Part shown: positions 18,561-26,537 of the stretch, piece by piece
Layout: every line of letters starts with the position of its first letter
How positions within the stretch are numbered: the stretch's first letter is position 1
Assembly (NCBI RefSeq): GCF_050875635.1
Contig: NZ_JBPAOH010000004.1
Coordinates: 1 to 64,000, forward strand
Direction: 5' to 3'
DNA length: 64,000 nucleotides
DNA from: Hassallia sp050875635
GTDB taxonomy: Bacteria; Cyanobacteriota; Cyanobacteriia; Cyanobacteriales; Nostocaceae
Made by a program: the position numbers and the translations under genes
Notes under the pieces: generated by a model
Told to the model about the DNA's origin: nothing
Database searches by the model: none
The model's input: only the letters and a program-made list of their open reading frames with translations

Positions 18561-20714
18561 TTACTTGTCTATCGGTTCTAAAGCAACACAGCGATTTAGC
18601 CAAGAGGGTTGAGTCATATCAATTCCTGGTGGTAAATTTGTGGTTGCCACAACTTGTAAACGAGATGGTTCAACACCTTGATTAATTAATGCTTGTTGTA
18701 CAGCTTTTGCTCGTGCTAGTGCTAATTGTTGGGCTTGAATAGTATTAGTAACTGAATAACTATAACCGATAATTTTCAAATGCTTCATCGGATGTTGTTC
18801 TAAGAAAAATTTGACTTGCTTAACCTTGTTTTCTAAATCCGCAGGTATTACAGTTGCTGAATTTAGCTCAAAATAAAATCGAACTGCAACCCGCACTTTT
18901 TCTATTTGCACTGCACTAGATACAAAATTGATACCAGGGATTTGCTCAAATGCCTGAGTAATGATTTTTGCATCTGCAATTTGGTTGACAGTACCCTCCA
19001 CAGAAACTTTACCAGCGAGGTATTGAGCAGAAATTGTTGTACCGTCTATTTGATTTAAAACTGCGGTGACTCGTTTCACTTCAGCAGCAGCTAATACAGG
19101 ATCGGGTGGTACTTTTACTGAGATAATTTGATTGTCAATCGACCATTTGGGAGCAGTTGCTTTAGTAATTTGTTCGGCTTTACCCCGCAAAACTTGATTG
19201 GGTAATCTTCCAGTTAGCTTTAGTTTACCGTGATTCTCTTTTACTGTTAAACGGTAGACGGCTAATTCTGGTGTCGAAGCTAAAGCCAAGGAAGTTTTAT
19301 TTTCAATAGAGCGAATTACTTGATTATGATATTGCCAAATGCCCCAAGGAATAAAAATGGCGCTGATAATTGATAAGCTTAATATAAGTAGAGACGATGG
19401 TTTCTTTTTTTTATTTTTACCCTGATAATCATCTTTTAGCGTTGACAAAGTTGTATGAATCTGGCTAGGAATTGTATCTGAATCGCCGTCAAATTGTTCT
19501 ATTAGTTTTCCGTAATTTGTAACTAGTTTCGTGAGACTTTCTCGCATTTTCCAGATAAATTCTTGAGTTGCTTCTCCCTGTATAACAATTGCCAAATAAC
19601 AATATCCAGCAACTTCTAAAATAATCTTGGATGTACCGTAGTTAATTGCATCTAGTTCGGAAACGCTTCCAGATTGGGTGATACAATCATTGGCAAAGGT
19701 ACGAATCGCTGTCAGCATTCCTGCTACCATGTCTGACTCTAACCTTTGTCCATCTTTAGGTTGAATATCTGAGATAACCAAACCGGATTCTTTATGAATC
19801 AAAAAAATTGCTTGAACAGTAAACGGTAGCGCTTCTTTGAGGATTAATTCTGCTTCAGAAACTCCCTGTAATTTGGCAAGAATTTTACGTTTTATTCCTT
19901 CAACGCTAAGAGTTTCTTCAACTTGTTGATTAATGGCGTGAATTGTCTCCGCCATATATTTAGATATGGTACTACCAATAATTGGGTAAAGTGCATCGAC
20001 AACGACATTTTCTTCAATTTCGATTTGCTTCTTTATCGCTCGTCCCATTGTCGGAGCAAATGCGTCTGAAACTTCCTCTGGTGCAATCATAATCTGCTGG
20101 GTAATAGCGATAGGAACAGCCGAAGCTAAAGCTGAACCCATACTATTTTTATCCTCCTCACTCCGACTGCGAATAGCTTGATCGACGATTGGGGCAATTA
20201 TTTGTGCTATTTCCTCTTTTGATTCGGTAATTTTCAGCCTCAAAAGCTCAGAAATCGATGGAAGCAGCAGATTAATTAACTCTTTGGGGTCATAAATTTG
20301 ATGTTCTAGCTTAGTTAAATTTTGCTGAATGCTCGCTGCAATATTGTTTAAATCTGTTAATTCTGTCCCGACTAAAAGCTCTTGTAATTTTTGCCAAGCA
20401 TCAATTGTGTCTTGGGAGTTATTTTGATTCGTTTCGTTTAAATGTGGCTCCAAATTTGCGATTAGTGGAGTATTTTTTTCCAATTCATTATCCAAATGTG
20501 GTTGCTCGAATGAATTAGGATGCTCAAGAGTTGCTTCTAAATAAATAACAGAAGATTCTGATTCGGCTTCGCATTCTTCTAATTCAACAGTTGCGGGTAG
20601 TAATTTAGAATAACTTGACTCATGTGGATCGATGATATTAAGCTCAACAAGCAAATTCAGAAAGTTATCAAGCTGTACAGCTTCATCTTGAGTCATCGAT
20701 TCCACCTGAGTCAT
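18561..20714 (-). CDS. Membrane protein with longin/roadblock-like, BON-like and OmpA-like regions
   Basis: In this 717-residue protein residues 1-290 are acidic and helical. About 295-410 (FLIHKESGLVISD, AGMLTAIRTFAND) resembles longin/roadblock domains, a family that binds small GTPases. A basic stretch GKNKKKKPS precedes one transmembrane helix at about 440-460. Two BON-like segments follow (about 465-605), then an OmpA-like peptidoglycan-binding domain (about 608-715; VRFYFELNSATVIP, ALARAKAVQQALI). The topology would place the longin-like part in the cytoplasm and the OmpA part in the periplasm, linking the GTPase encoded 81 bp downstream to the cell wall. Membership of the longin family is my inference by eye; the OmpA-like end is firmer. 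An alternative ATG lies at codon 7. Confidence 0.8.
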   Translation of the reverse strand: MTQVESMTQDEAVQLDNFLNLLVELNIIDPHESSYSKLLPATVELEECEAESESSVIYLEATLEHPNSFEQPHLDNELEKNTPLIANLEPHLNETNQNNSQDTIDAWQKLQELLVGTELTDLNNIAASIQQNLTKLEHQIYDPKELINLLLPSISELLRLKITESKEEIAQIIAPIVDQAIRSRSEEDKNSMGSALASAVPIAITQQIMIAPEEVSDAFAPTMGRAIKKQIEIEENVVVDALYPIIGSTISKYMAETIHAINQQVEETLSVEGIKRKILAKLQGVSEAELILKEALPFTVQAIFLIHKESGLVISDIQPKDGQRLESDMVAGMLTAIRTFANDCITQSGSVSELDAINYGTSKIILEVAGYCYLAIVIQGEATQEFIWKMRESLTKLVTNYGKLIEQFDGDSDTIPSQIHTTLSTLKDDYQGKNKKKKPSSLLILSLSIISAIFIPWGIWQYHNQVIRSIENKTSLALASTPELAVYRLTVKENHGKLKLTGRLPNQVLRGKAEQITKATAPKWSIDNQIISVKVPPDPVLAAAEVKRVTAVLNQIDGTTISAQYLAGKVSVEGTVNQIADAKIITQAFEQIPGINFVSSAVQIEKVRVAVRFYFELNSATVIPADLENKVKQVKFFLEQHPMKHLKIIGYSYSVTNTIQAQQLALARAKAVQQALINQGVEPSRLQVVATTNLPPGIDMTQPSWLNRCVALEPIDK

Positions 20715-20734
20715 GTTTGTAAATTTTGCCTTCT

Positions 20735-20869
20735 GTGTGTTATTTACTCCCTTCCCGCTCGAAAATACCTATTTAACGAACCGCAAAGACACGAAGTACA
20801 CAAAGGAAGAAGAGAAAGAAGATAGGTAATCTTGTAGCGGGAAGGGAGTAAGCAATTTGGAATAACACA
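20735..20869. mobile_element. Palindrome-ended MITE-like insert inside the GTPase operon
   Basis: Arms actcccttcccgct (20746-20759) and agcgggaagggagt (20836-20849) are perfect inverted repeats, extended by tgtgttatt / aataacaca at the outer ends. The interior (gaaccgcaaagacacgaag) is a reverse-oriented relative of the 9271-9363 element. It lies between the coiled-coil gene and the OmpA-like gene, and could form a stem that attenuates read-through. Confidence 0.6.
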
Positions 20870-20907
20870 GATTTTGCATCAAGCTATAGCTTGATTGAAG
20901 GTTGAAA

Positions 20908-21561
20908 TTAGGAATGTATTTCCACATTACCGTTGGAGTGAGTTAACACTTTTGACAGTTTTGTAGTTTCTAATAGTGGAATTGAGGGATACTCGCTCTT
21001 TTCTTCCACTGCTTCTTGTAGCTTGGGAATAAATTCTGTTCCCTTCAATCGCATTCCCAAAGCAAACAAAGTTTCAGCCATATCATCACGAGAAACTTTG
21101 TTGTCTCTCAAATCTGAAAAGCGTCGTTCTAGTTCTTCTAAAATTAAATCTCGCAAAGCTGAGATATCATCTTGAAGTAAGTCTTTGGTTTGAGAAAGTT
21201 CTTCTCGAATTGAGGTAGTTTGACTATCTAGCGTTTCGTCAAGAGATTGAACGCTACCGGAAAATTTTTTGTTTAAGCGATCTATTAATTGTCGCAAGTC
21301 AGCAGCTTCTTCTTGGGTGGTAAGACTAAGTGACTTGTGCTTTTTATCTAGTGACTCAACTGCCGCTTTTAACTCTGCTGTAAAGTGAGATTTCAGTTGC
21401 TCGACATGGGTACGCATCTCTTTTTGAAACAACTGTATGTCTGACTCCATCTTGCTAAATCGATTGTCGTAGTCTCTGATTTGCGATCCAAAAATAATGT
21501 CGCGGATTTGATCGACGTTTCCAAGTCTTTCACGCACATCGTCTCTACTCATCTGACTCAT
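20908..21561 (-). CDS. Coiled-coil protein, first gene of the GTPase module
   Basis: The 217 residues are almost entirely heptad-patterned helix between 30 and 165 (FSKMESDIQLFQKEM, LRQLIDRLNKKFSG, SALRDLILEELERRFSDL). There is no signal peptide or membrane segment. A short C-terminal region (EFIPKLQEAVEEK) follows. The motif RDDMAETLFALGMRLKG near residue 160 may be a conserved interaction patch. It reads in the same direction as the OmpA-like, GTPase and kinase genes, 193 bp upstream with a MITE between. A scaffold role is inferred. Related coiled-coil proteins occur next to similar genes in cyanobacteria as far as I recall, but I cannot name a family. Confidence 0.75.
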   Translation of the reverse strand: MSQMSRDDVRERLGNVDQIRDIIFGSQIRDYDNRFSKMESDIQLFQKEMRTHVEQLKSHFTAELKAAVESLDKKHKSLSLTTQEEAADLRQLIDRLNKKFSGSVQSLDETLDSQTTSIREELSQTKDLLQDDISALRDLILEELERRFSDLRDNKVSRDDMAETLFALGMRLKGTEFIPKLQEAVEEKSEYPSIPLLETTKLSKVLTHSNGNVEIHS

Positions 21562-21739
21562 CGGGAATACCTCAATCTCTGTAATATTAACTAAAAAAAG
21601 TGATTTGTTTTACTGATGTTTTGGAGATTTCCAAATCTCAGACGCTACAAACGCACTAAGCCTAGTTTTTTAAGACAGATTTATTATTCCCAGCTTTGTT
21701 AGGTTTCTATCAGATTCTGGAGTAGTTTTTTCCGCAGTC

Positions 21740-21802
21740 GTAGAGACGTTCCGCCGGAACGTCTGTACTATATAATAAACCCACAGGTTTTTAGGCTGTG
21801 GG
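21740..21802. terminator. Dispersed palindrome plus terminator-like hairpin after cytochrome gene
   Basis: 21740-21768 is a gtagagacgttcc/ggaacgtctgtac palindrome (one mismatch). 21780-21802 is a 7-bp stem cccacag/ctgtggg with a 9-nt loop, followed on the minus strand by tttattatata. The second is a plausible intrinsic terminator of the minus-strand cytochrome transcript. Confidence 0.6.
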
Positions 21803-21827
21803 CTACTTTTAAGGGTATTTTGTTTGT

Positions 21828-23885
21828 CTAGCGACTTTGAGGTGGAATAATTTCGGGATTGTCGTCTAGTGAGAGAAGAAATTCTATCAAGTCGGTTTGG
21901 TCTTGAATATCAAAACCAGCCTGTTTATCAACCCAGTAATTGTGTCCGCTACCGTCTGCGTTGGACTTTTGCAAGTTGGAATTAGCATGATTGGCTAAAA
22001 CTACTTGCCTACGCAAGTTACGATCTACAAGCACGCGCAAACTTGCACTTGGATCTGGGGCAATGTTTTTTAAGGAAGTCCCTGTAAGTCCCAATTGCTC
22101 GGAATTAACGATTTTATAGCCGTTTTTATCTACTTGCAGTGCTTCTTTTCCTGCTGCAACACCACCATCATGCAAATATGGTGCGGTGACGGCTAATCCT
22201 ATCAAGCTAGGCACTTTGTAACCACCGGCGTTACCAATGGCAAATGCTAGTTTGAAGTCTTCTTGGGATATGATATTGGGAACATTCAGCACTAAAGGAT
22301 TTTCTGGCAAGGGAACCCGGACGTTGCTGGGGTAAGTCTGCGGTTCTGTGAAGTTGCCGACGAAAGCTGCTTGTGCTTTAGCGCGTGAAGGTTGAGATTT
22401 GATTTCTGATTCTGCGATCGCATGATTGTTGGTGAAATACCTGCCGCTATGACACTCAACGCACCCGGCTTTTGTGAAAATCGCTGCCCCTCGCTTGACT
22501 GCTTCTGAGTTGGTAGAATGATTTGGCGGTGGTGCGAGGGAGTTTTGAAACGCTGACATGCCGTTAAGTTGTGCTGCAACTGGCAAACCAGGTGAATTTG
22601 CCATCAATCCATCAAGCATGAATGGTGAACCTTTGGGAAATCCTGGCATTTTAATTACTTCGTTCATTGCCGGTGTGCCGGGAGTCGGATCGATTTTCTC
22701 AAAGAATTCTGATGGTTTGGCGTTTTGTGGTAATCTGAAGGCTGGATTGGCGGAGTTTTGCAAAATCACGCCTAAGTAGGTTTCTTTGTCAATACCTAAT
22801 AACTTTTGACTAGCATCAGCACCGGTTGTCAAATCTGAGTTTGTGGCGTGAACGTTGCTGTTAAGTGTGGTGAGTCCGTGAAACCAGCCAATTGCCGCGT
22901 TACCACTCCAGCCGTAAGGATATGCGGCAAAAGTATAGGAAGATGGATTTTGCGAGGGATTATTAACATTGTCGCCGGTTGAGTCAAAGTTGCCGGGAGA
23001 CCAAGTTAATAATTCTGCATCAACGGCGTTTTCTAAGGCTTTGATATCCGGTAGACGGTATCGCCTGCCATCCGCTTTCATATAAGTAGTTTCACCACGG
23101 CGCATTGTCTGCGGATTTACACCAGTTTGTCGAAACCAAGCGGCTGAATTACTCGCTAATGCGAGAATTAAACCGGTATCAAGGTCGTTATTTGGTGCGC
23201 CTTCTAAAATGCGTCCGGTGACGTTATCAACAGCCGCATGACACGCAGCACAAGTAACACCAACGCGAATTTTACCTTGATTGATATGAGTAACAATTCC
23301 TAAGGGAAAGAGAGAATTTGCGGGTACGTCAAGTCCGGTGTTGAGGATATCACCTTTTTTGAAAGTGCGATCGCCTACTTGCATATCTCGATCCATCGTC
23401 ACTTGCAGATTTGTGGTATGCTTGCCACCAAGAGAGGCGATCGCATAAGCTAAATTCCCAACATTCAACGGTCCATTCAAAACACCAGTTACATCAGTAA
23501 AAAAAACCTCATTTCCAAAGGTTTCTGTATAAAAAGCTTTGCGACCAAGTTTAATCAAATCTTCAGTAATAATTACAGCACCATTATCTGCTGATAGTTG
23601 CTGTTTGCCTTCATCTGTTTTCAGCAAACTTGCAGCTTCATTTTTACTGACAACTTTACCCAACACATCATAAGAATTTATTTCTTGTGCTGTGGGTTGG
23701 GTAATCGGTGTATATGTATTGTTAATACTTGGTGTTCCGGGAATAGCGATATCAATTTGATATGCGAAAAAACTAATAAAGACAATCAAAGCTAGCAGTA
23801 TACTAACCCGACGTAGCCCTAAATTTTGCCTTTGCGCTTTTAGGTTTTCATCTGCGCTTTTCGTCTGTTCGGGAGAATATACCAT
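21828..23885 (-). CDS. Membrane-anchored di-haem c-type cytochrome
   Basis: The 685-residue protein has an N-terminal signal-anchor helix at about 27-45 and two haem c sites: Cys212-Cys215-His216 (CAACH) and Cys475-Cys478-His479 (CVECH). The second site is followed by YLHDGG, a motif of di-haem cytochrome c peroxidase-like proteins. The first half contains long inserts with no recognised domain. It likely sits on the periplasmic or lumenal side of the membrane and takes part in electron transfer; peroxidase activity is possible but the length is about double that of MauG/CcpA types. A small membrane protein gene lies 12 bp upstream and carotenoid-protein genes beyond it, so a joint photoprotective transcript is plausible. 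Donor and acceptor are unknown. Confidence 0.87.
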   Translation of the reverse strand: MVYSPEQTKSADENLKAQRQNLGLRRVSILLALIVFISFFAYQIDIAIPGTPSINNTYTPITQPTAQEINSYDVLGKVVSKNEAASLLKTDEGKQQLSADNGAVIITEDLIKLGRKAFYTETFGNEVFFTDVTGVLNGPLNVGNLAYAIASLGGKHTTNLQVTMDRDMQVGDRTFKKGDILNTGLDVPANSLFPLGIVTHINQGKIRVGVTCAACHAAVDNVTGRILEGAPNNDLDTGLILALASNSAAWFRQTGVNPQTMRRGETTYMKADGRRYRLPDIKALENAVDAELLTWSPGNFDSTGDNVNNPSQNPSSYTFAAYPYGWSGNAAIGWFHGLTTLNSNVHATNSDLTTGADASQKLLGIDKETYLGVILQNSANPAFRLPQNAKPSEFFEKIDPTPGTPAMNEVIKMPGFPKGSPFMLDGLMANSPGLPVAAQLNGMSAFQNSLAPPPNHSTNSEAVKRGAAIFTKAGCVECHSGRYFTNNHAIAESEIKSQPSRAKAQAAFVGNFTEPQTYPSNVRVPLPENPLVLNVPNIISQEDFKLAFAIGNAGGYKVPSLIGLAVTAPYLHDGGVAAGKEALQVDKNGYKIVNSEQLGLTGTSLKNIAPDPSASLRVLVDRNLRRQVVLANHANSNLQKSNADGSGHNYWVDKQAGFDIQDQTDLIEFLLSLDDNPEIIPPQSR

Positions 23886-23897
23886 AATTCACTTTCG

Positions 23898-24122
23898 TTA
23901 AAATCTGGAACCGCAAATTTCATCAACAATTGCTGCTGGTTTATTGCTATTTTGTTCTCGACAAATCAAAGTCCGAGCTAAGTTTTGCTGATAATAAAAT
24001 CGATGAGCAAACCAGCCGATAGGTGTACCCAAGATGATACCGATTACTAAACCAGTTATCAGACTGGAAACCAAATGCTTTCTTTTAATATTTTCTCGTT
24101 CAATAGTTTTTGTTTGCACCAT
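23898..24122 (-). CDS. Small single-pass membrane protein upstream of cytochrome
   Basis: The 74 residues have a basic N-terminus (ERENIKRKH), a transmembrane segment at about 18-40 containing glycine-rich GLVIGIILGTPIGW, and two cysteines in the C-terminal part (CREQNSN and EICGSRF). It is only 12 bp from the cytochrome start, so very probably co-translated with it; it may be an assembly factor or subunit. No family recognised. Confidence 0.7.
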   Translation of the reverse strand: MVQTKTIERENIKRKHLVSSLITGLVIGIILGTPIGWFAHRFYYQQNLARTLICREQNSNKPAAIVDEICGSRF

Positions 24123-24206
24123 AATCTTTTACTGTGTATTTAATTAAATTATTTTATGAGTGCATTCCCAGTCTCTGACTGGGAACGAGGATATGAGAAC
24201 TTAAGC

Positions 24207-24659
24207 TTATGAAAGTACTTGCTGCATAAAAGACATTATTTCTTCGGTACTAGCCGTTTCAAATAAATCTAATACTTCTGCTGCTGGTTCGGAAGGAATG
24301 TAATCATGTGGTAGACCAACAACTGAACCGCCTAAATTTTGGGCTAAGTGATACCAAAAAGCCAATTTACATTCAGCATCCATTGAAGTATAACTATCAG
24401 TAGAAATTGCTGTTTCTCCGCCTTCACTTTGGTTTTGCAACTGACGCAAAGCTACTATTTGTTCTGGGTGGGATACTTTTTGAATTTCTGCTACCAAATC
24501 TGCTGTACCGTCATTCGGCATACAACTGATAGCGCTAGCAGGAACTTCTTCAGAAACTTTACTAAAAAGTAATGCAAGTACAGCGAGGCGATCGTCTGCA
24601 TTTAAATTTTTAAATTTTGATACAGCTATTTCGATAAAATCGATATTCGTAGAAGTCAT
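24207..24659 (-). CDS. Helical carotenoid protein (OCP N-terminal domain homologue)
   Basis: The 150-residue protein is all alpha and homologous to the carotenoid-binding N-terminal domain of orange carotenoid protein: NADDRLAVLALLFSKV, LVAEIQKVSHPEQIVALRQL, and CKLAFWYHLAQNLGG, where the Trp corresponds to OCP Trp110. The Trp41/Tyr44 pair of OCP is absent (LALLF instead). HCPs bind ketocarotenoids; some quench singlet oxygen or phycobilisomes. I chose the ATG at 24659, with gagg 5 nt upstream, instead of a GTG two codons earlier. It is one of three tandem paralogues on this strand. Confidence 0.9.
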   Translation of the reverse strand: MTSTNIDFIEIAVSKFKNLNADDRLAVLALLFSKVSEEVPASAISCMPNDGTADLVAEIQKVSHPEQIVALRQLQNQSEGGETAISTDSYTSMDAECKLAFWYHLAQNLGGSVVGLPHDYIPSEPAAEVLDLFETASTEEIMSFMQQVLS

Positions 24660-24726
24660 AAACACCTCAAGTTAGTTAACTAGAATTTTGAAAAATGGTC
24701 TTCAAAAGCGTATTATATTATTATTT

Positions 24727-24752
24727 GTAGAGGTGGGCAATACCCACCCTAC
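24727..24752. repeat. Palindrome between carotenoid-protein genes
   Basis: gtagaggtgggca-at-acccaccctac hairpin of the dispersed palindrome family, one mismatch. It lies just after the 168-residue HCP gene on the minus strand and may reduce read-through into the next HCP gene. Confidence 0.6.
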
Positions 24753-24772
24753 ACTTCAGTTAAAACTTCGGA

Positions 24773-25279
24773 CTACAGCACTTTCTTGAGGAAAGATACT
24801 AAATCGTCAGTATTGAATGACTTCAGAGAGTTCAACACTTCTGTTGCTTGTTGAGAAGGTTGAGATTGATTTGATACCATGAATACGGTTCTTAATCTTT
24901 CTGCTACTAGATACCAGAAAGCTAATTTACCTTCAGGTTGCATGTTACCATATTCACCAGTAGAAATTTTATTTCCACCATGAGCGAGTTCAGCCATCGC
25001 TTTGCTGGGATTTGGATCGAGCATTACTTCGTCCTGGTCGCGTCTGTCTGCTGGTAGCAAGTCACGCAAAGCGAATAGCTGTTCTTCTGAGGACAGTTTT
25101 TGAACTTGTGCTACTAACTCCGCAGCCTTTTCTCTTGGCAAGGAATTTGTAACATTTGCAGGTATTTTATCAGCAAAAGAGGTTAAAAGTGACCCCAGTA
25201 CTGCTAGGCGATCGTCTATCTTCAATCGCTGAAATGCTGATACAGCTTGTTGTGATGGATTAACATTTGTAGAAGTCAT
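24773..25279 (-). CDS. Helical carotenoid protein, second paralogue
   Basis: This 168-residue HCP has KIDDRLAVLGSLLTSFADKIP, a central insertion DLLPADRRDQDEVMLDPN not seen in the first paralogue, and GKLAFWYLVAERL carrying the conserved Trp. The Trp41/Tyr44 equivalents of OCP are missing, as in the neighbouring paralogue, so these two form one subgroup. The ATG at 25279 has a strong ggaggg ribosome site. No C-terminal OCP domain is encoded, so photoactivation is not expected unless a separate CTD-like partner exists elsewhere. Confidence 0.9.
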   Translation of the reverse strand: MTSTNVNPSQQAVSAFQRLKIDDRLAVLGSLLTSFADKIPANVTNSLPREKAAELVAQVQKLSSEEQLFALRDLLPADRRDQDEVMLDPNPSKAMAELAHGGNKISTGEYGNMQPEGKLAFWYLVAERLRTVFMVSNQSQPSQQATEVLNSLKSFNTDDLVSFLKKVL

Positions 25280-25773
25280 AGACCCTCCGAGCTTGTTAGT
25301 GATGCATCTGTGGTTGTTGTAATTTGGTTGTGTATTTGGAAAAAAACTTTAACCAAATCTACAACGTATATTTGCAACTTCTCAGTTATGCTTCTATACA
25401 GGTTAAAAATTAATTCCTAGTTATTTCCCTATTAAAAGGTAGAAACGTAATTAGAGATTATTATTTATAATCCAGCCATAAGAGAGAGGTAACTTTTTGT
25501 CAAACCTCACCGATAATATTGAACACCAACTAAAGGGCAAGACCGTTGTCAAATGCGAATACGAAACTGAAAATCATAGATAAACATCGAGTGTTTATTA
25601 TCTGTGGTTTGACGTTTAATTTGGTCTACTTACGAGGAACGCAGAATTAGGTATGTTGCCTCAAAGGAAAAGTCCGAGCGGCTTAAGTTGCCGCTCGAAA
25701 CTAGGGGGGAATTAAACCTTGTCTGAAACTTGTTAGGTAGCGCTAAGGGCTACCAATCAAAAATATCAAAGCT
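25280..25773. promoter_or_regulatory. Intergenic region between HCP paralogues: promoter region and hairpins
   Basis: This 494-bp gap has no gene. A perfect hairpin cgagcggc-ttaagtt-gccgctcg lies at 25675-25697 and another, ggtagc-gctaag-ggctacc, at about 25736-25754. They are just downstream of the 163-residue HCP gene and are candidate terminators. The long gap implies a separate promoter for the downstream HCP genes, at about 25280-25450, but no box is certain. Confidence 0.5.
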
Positions 25774-26265
25774 TTAAACTTCTGCGCCACCTTTGGCTTC
25801 AGCACCGAATGGGGCAACGTAATCACGGAAAAGAGTGATTTGCTGCTCAAAACCAAGTTGCTTAATTTTATCCAACAGTTGTTGGGGTCCAGAAGAAAGC
25901 TTATAGCTAGCAGGCATAGGAATGATAGTAGCGTTTTCCATGCCTTGAGCTAACCGATACCAAAATAACAACTTGGTAGTTTCACCCAAAGAGCCATATT
26001 CACGAGTTAATTGCTTATCTACACCATTAATCAAGTCACGCTGAAGTTGTAGTTGTTCTTCGTGGGATAATTCTTTAACTTGATTAAACAAACCTTCGGC
26101 AATTTCTGGAGAAACGGTGCTTGCTCCGGGTGCTGCTGGGGTGATTGAGCTACCCATTTCTTTGTAAACGAACCAGAACAAAGCAAGCTGATCGTCTACG
26201 TCTAAGGCTTGCCATGCTTGGACATGTTCGCGAATTGTTGGATCGTTGGTTTGGGTATATGTCAT
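25774..26265 (-). CDS. Helical carotenoid protein closest to the OCP N-terminal domain
   Basis: This 163-residue HCP keeps the OCP pattern DDQLALFWFVYKEMGSSITPAAPGA, including equivalents of Trp41 and Tyr44, and LLFWYRLAQGMENATIIPMPASYKLS, including Trp110. It is therefore the paralogue most likely to bind a ketocarotenoid in the OCP manner and possibly to interact with phycobilisomes. It is separated from the other two by 494 bp. The ATG at 26265 has ggag at normal spacing. Confidence 0.92.
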   Translation of the reverse strand: MTYTQTNDPTIREHVQAWQALDVDDQLALFWFVYKEMGSSITPAAPGASTVSPEIAEGLFNQVKELSHEEQLQLQRDLINGVDKQLTREYGSLGETTKLLFWYRLAQGMENATIIPMPASYKLSSGPQQLLDKIKQLGFEQQITLFRDYVAPFGAEAKGGAEV

Positions 26266-26374
26266 AACAAACTCCGATTGCGATTAAATGATTGCTATTG
26301 CAACCCTATCAAAGGTACATCGAGCGTTTAACCCTACTGAAGACAGATGTATCTAAATCAAAGAGAAGAATAAT

Positions 26375-26510
26375 TGGGAATGGGCAATGGGCAATGGGCA
26401 TGGGGCATGGGGCATGGGGCATGGGGCAAGCGGGCATGGGGCTGAGATCGAAATTTGGCTTTATTCGAGCGTGCCCATTGCCCATTGCCCATTGCCCATT
26501 GCCCATTCCC
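26375..26510. repeat. STRR tract with 24-bp perfect inverted arms upstream of SDR gene
   Basis: gggaat-gggcaat units (26375-26398) are the exact reverse complement of the gcccatt units at 26487-26510, with a loop of 88 bp partly made of gcatggg units. The structure lies 28 bp before the SDR start codon and would form a long stem in the leader. It also creates a spurious upstream reading frame joined to the SDR gene. Confidence 0.85.
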
Positions 26511-26537
26511 TATTCCCTAGTTTTAGGAGGTATATCG

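Noticed and set aside
26292..26537. N-terminal extension of the SDR gene
   Set aside because: It spans the STRR hairpin. The strong aggagg site 7 nt before ATG 26538 marks the true start.
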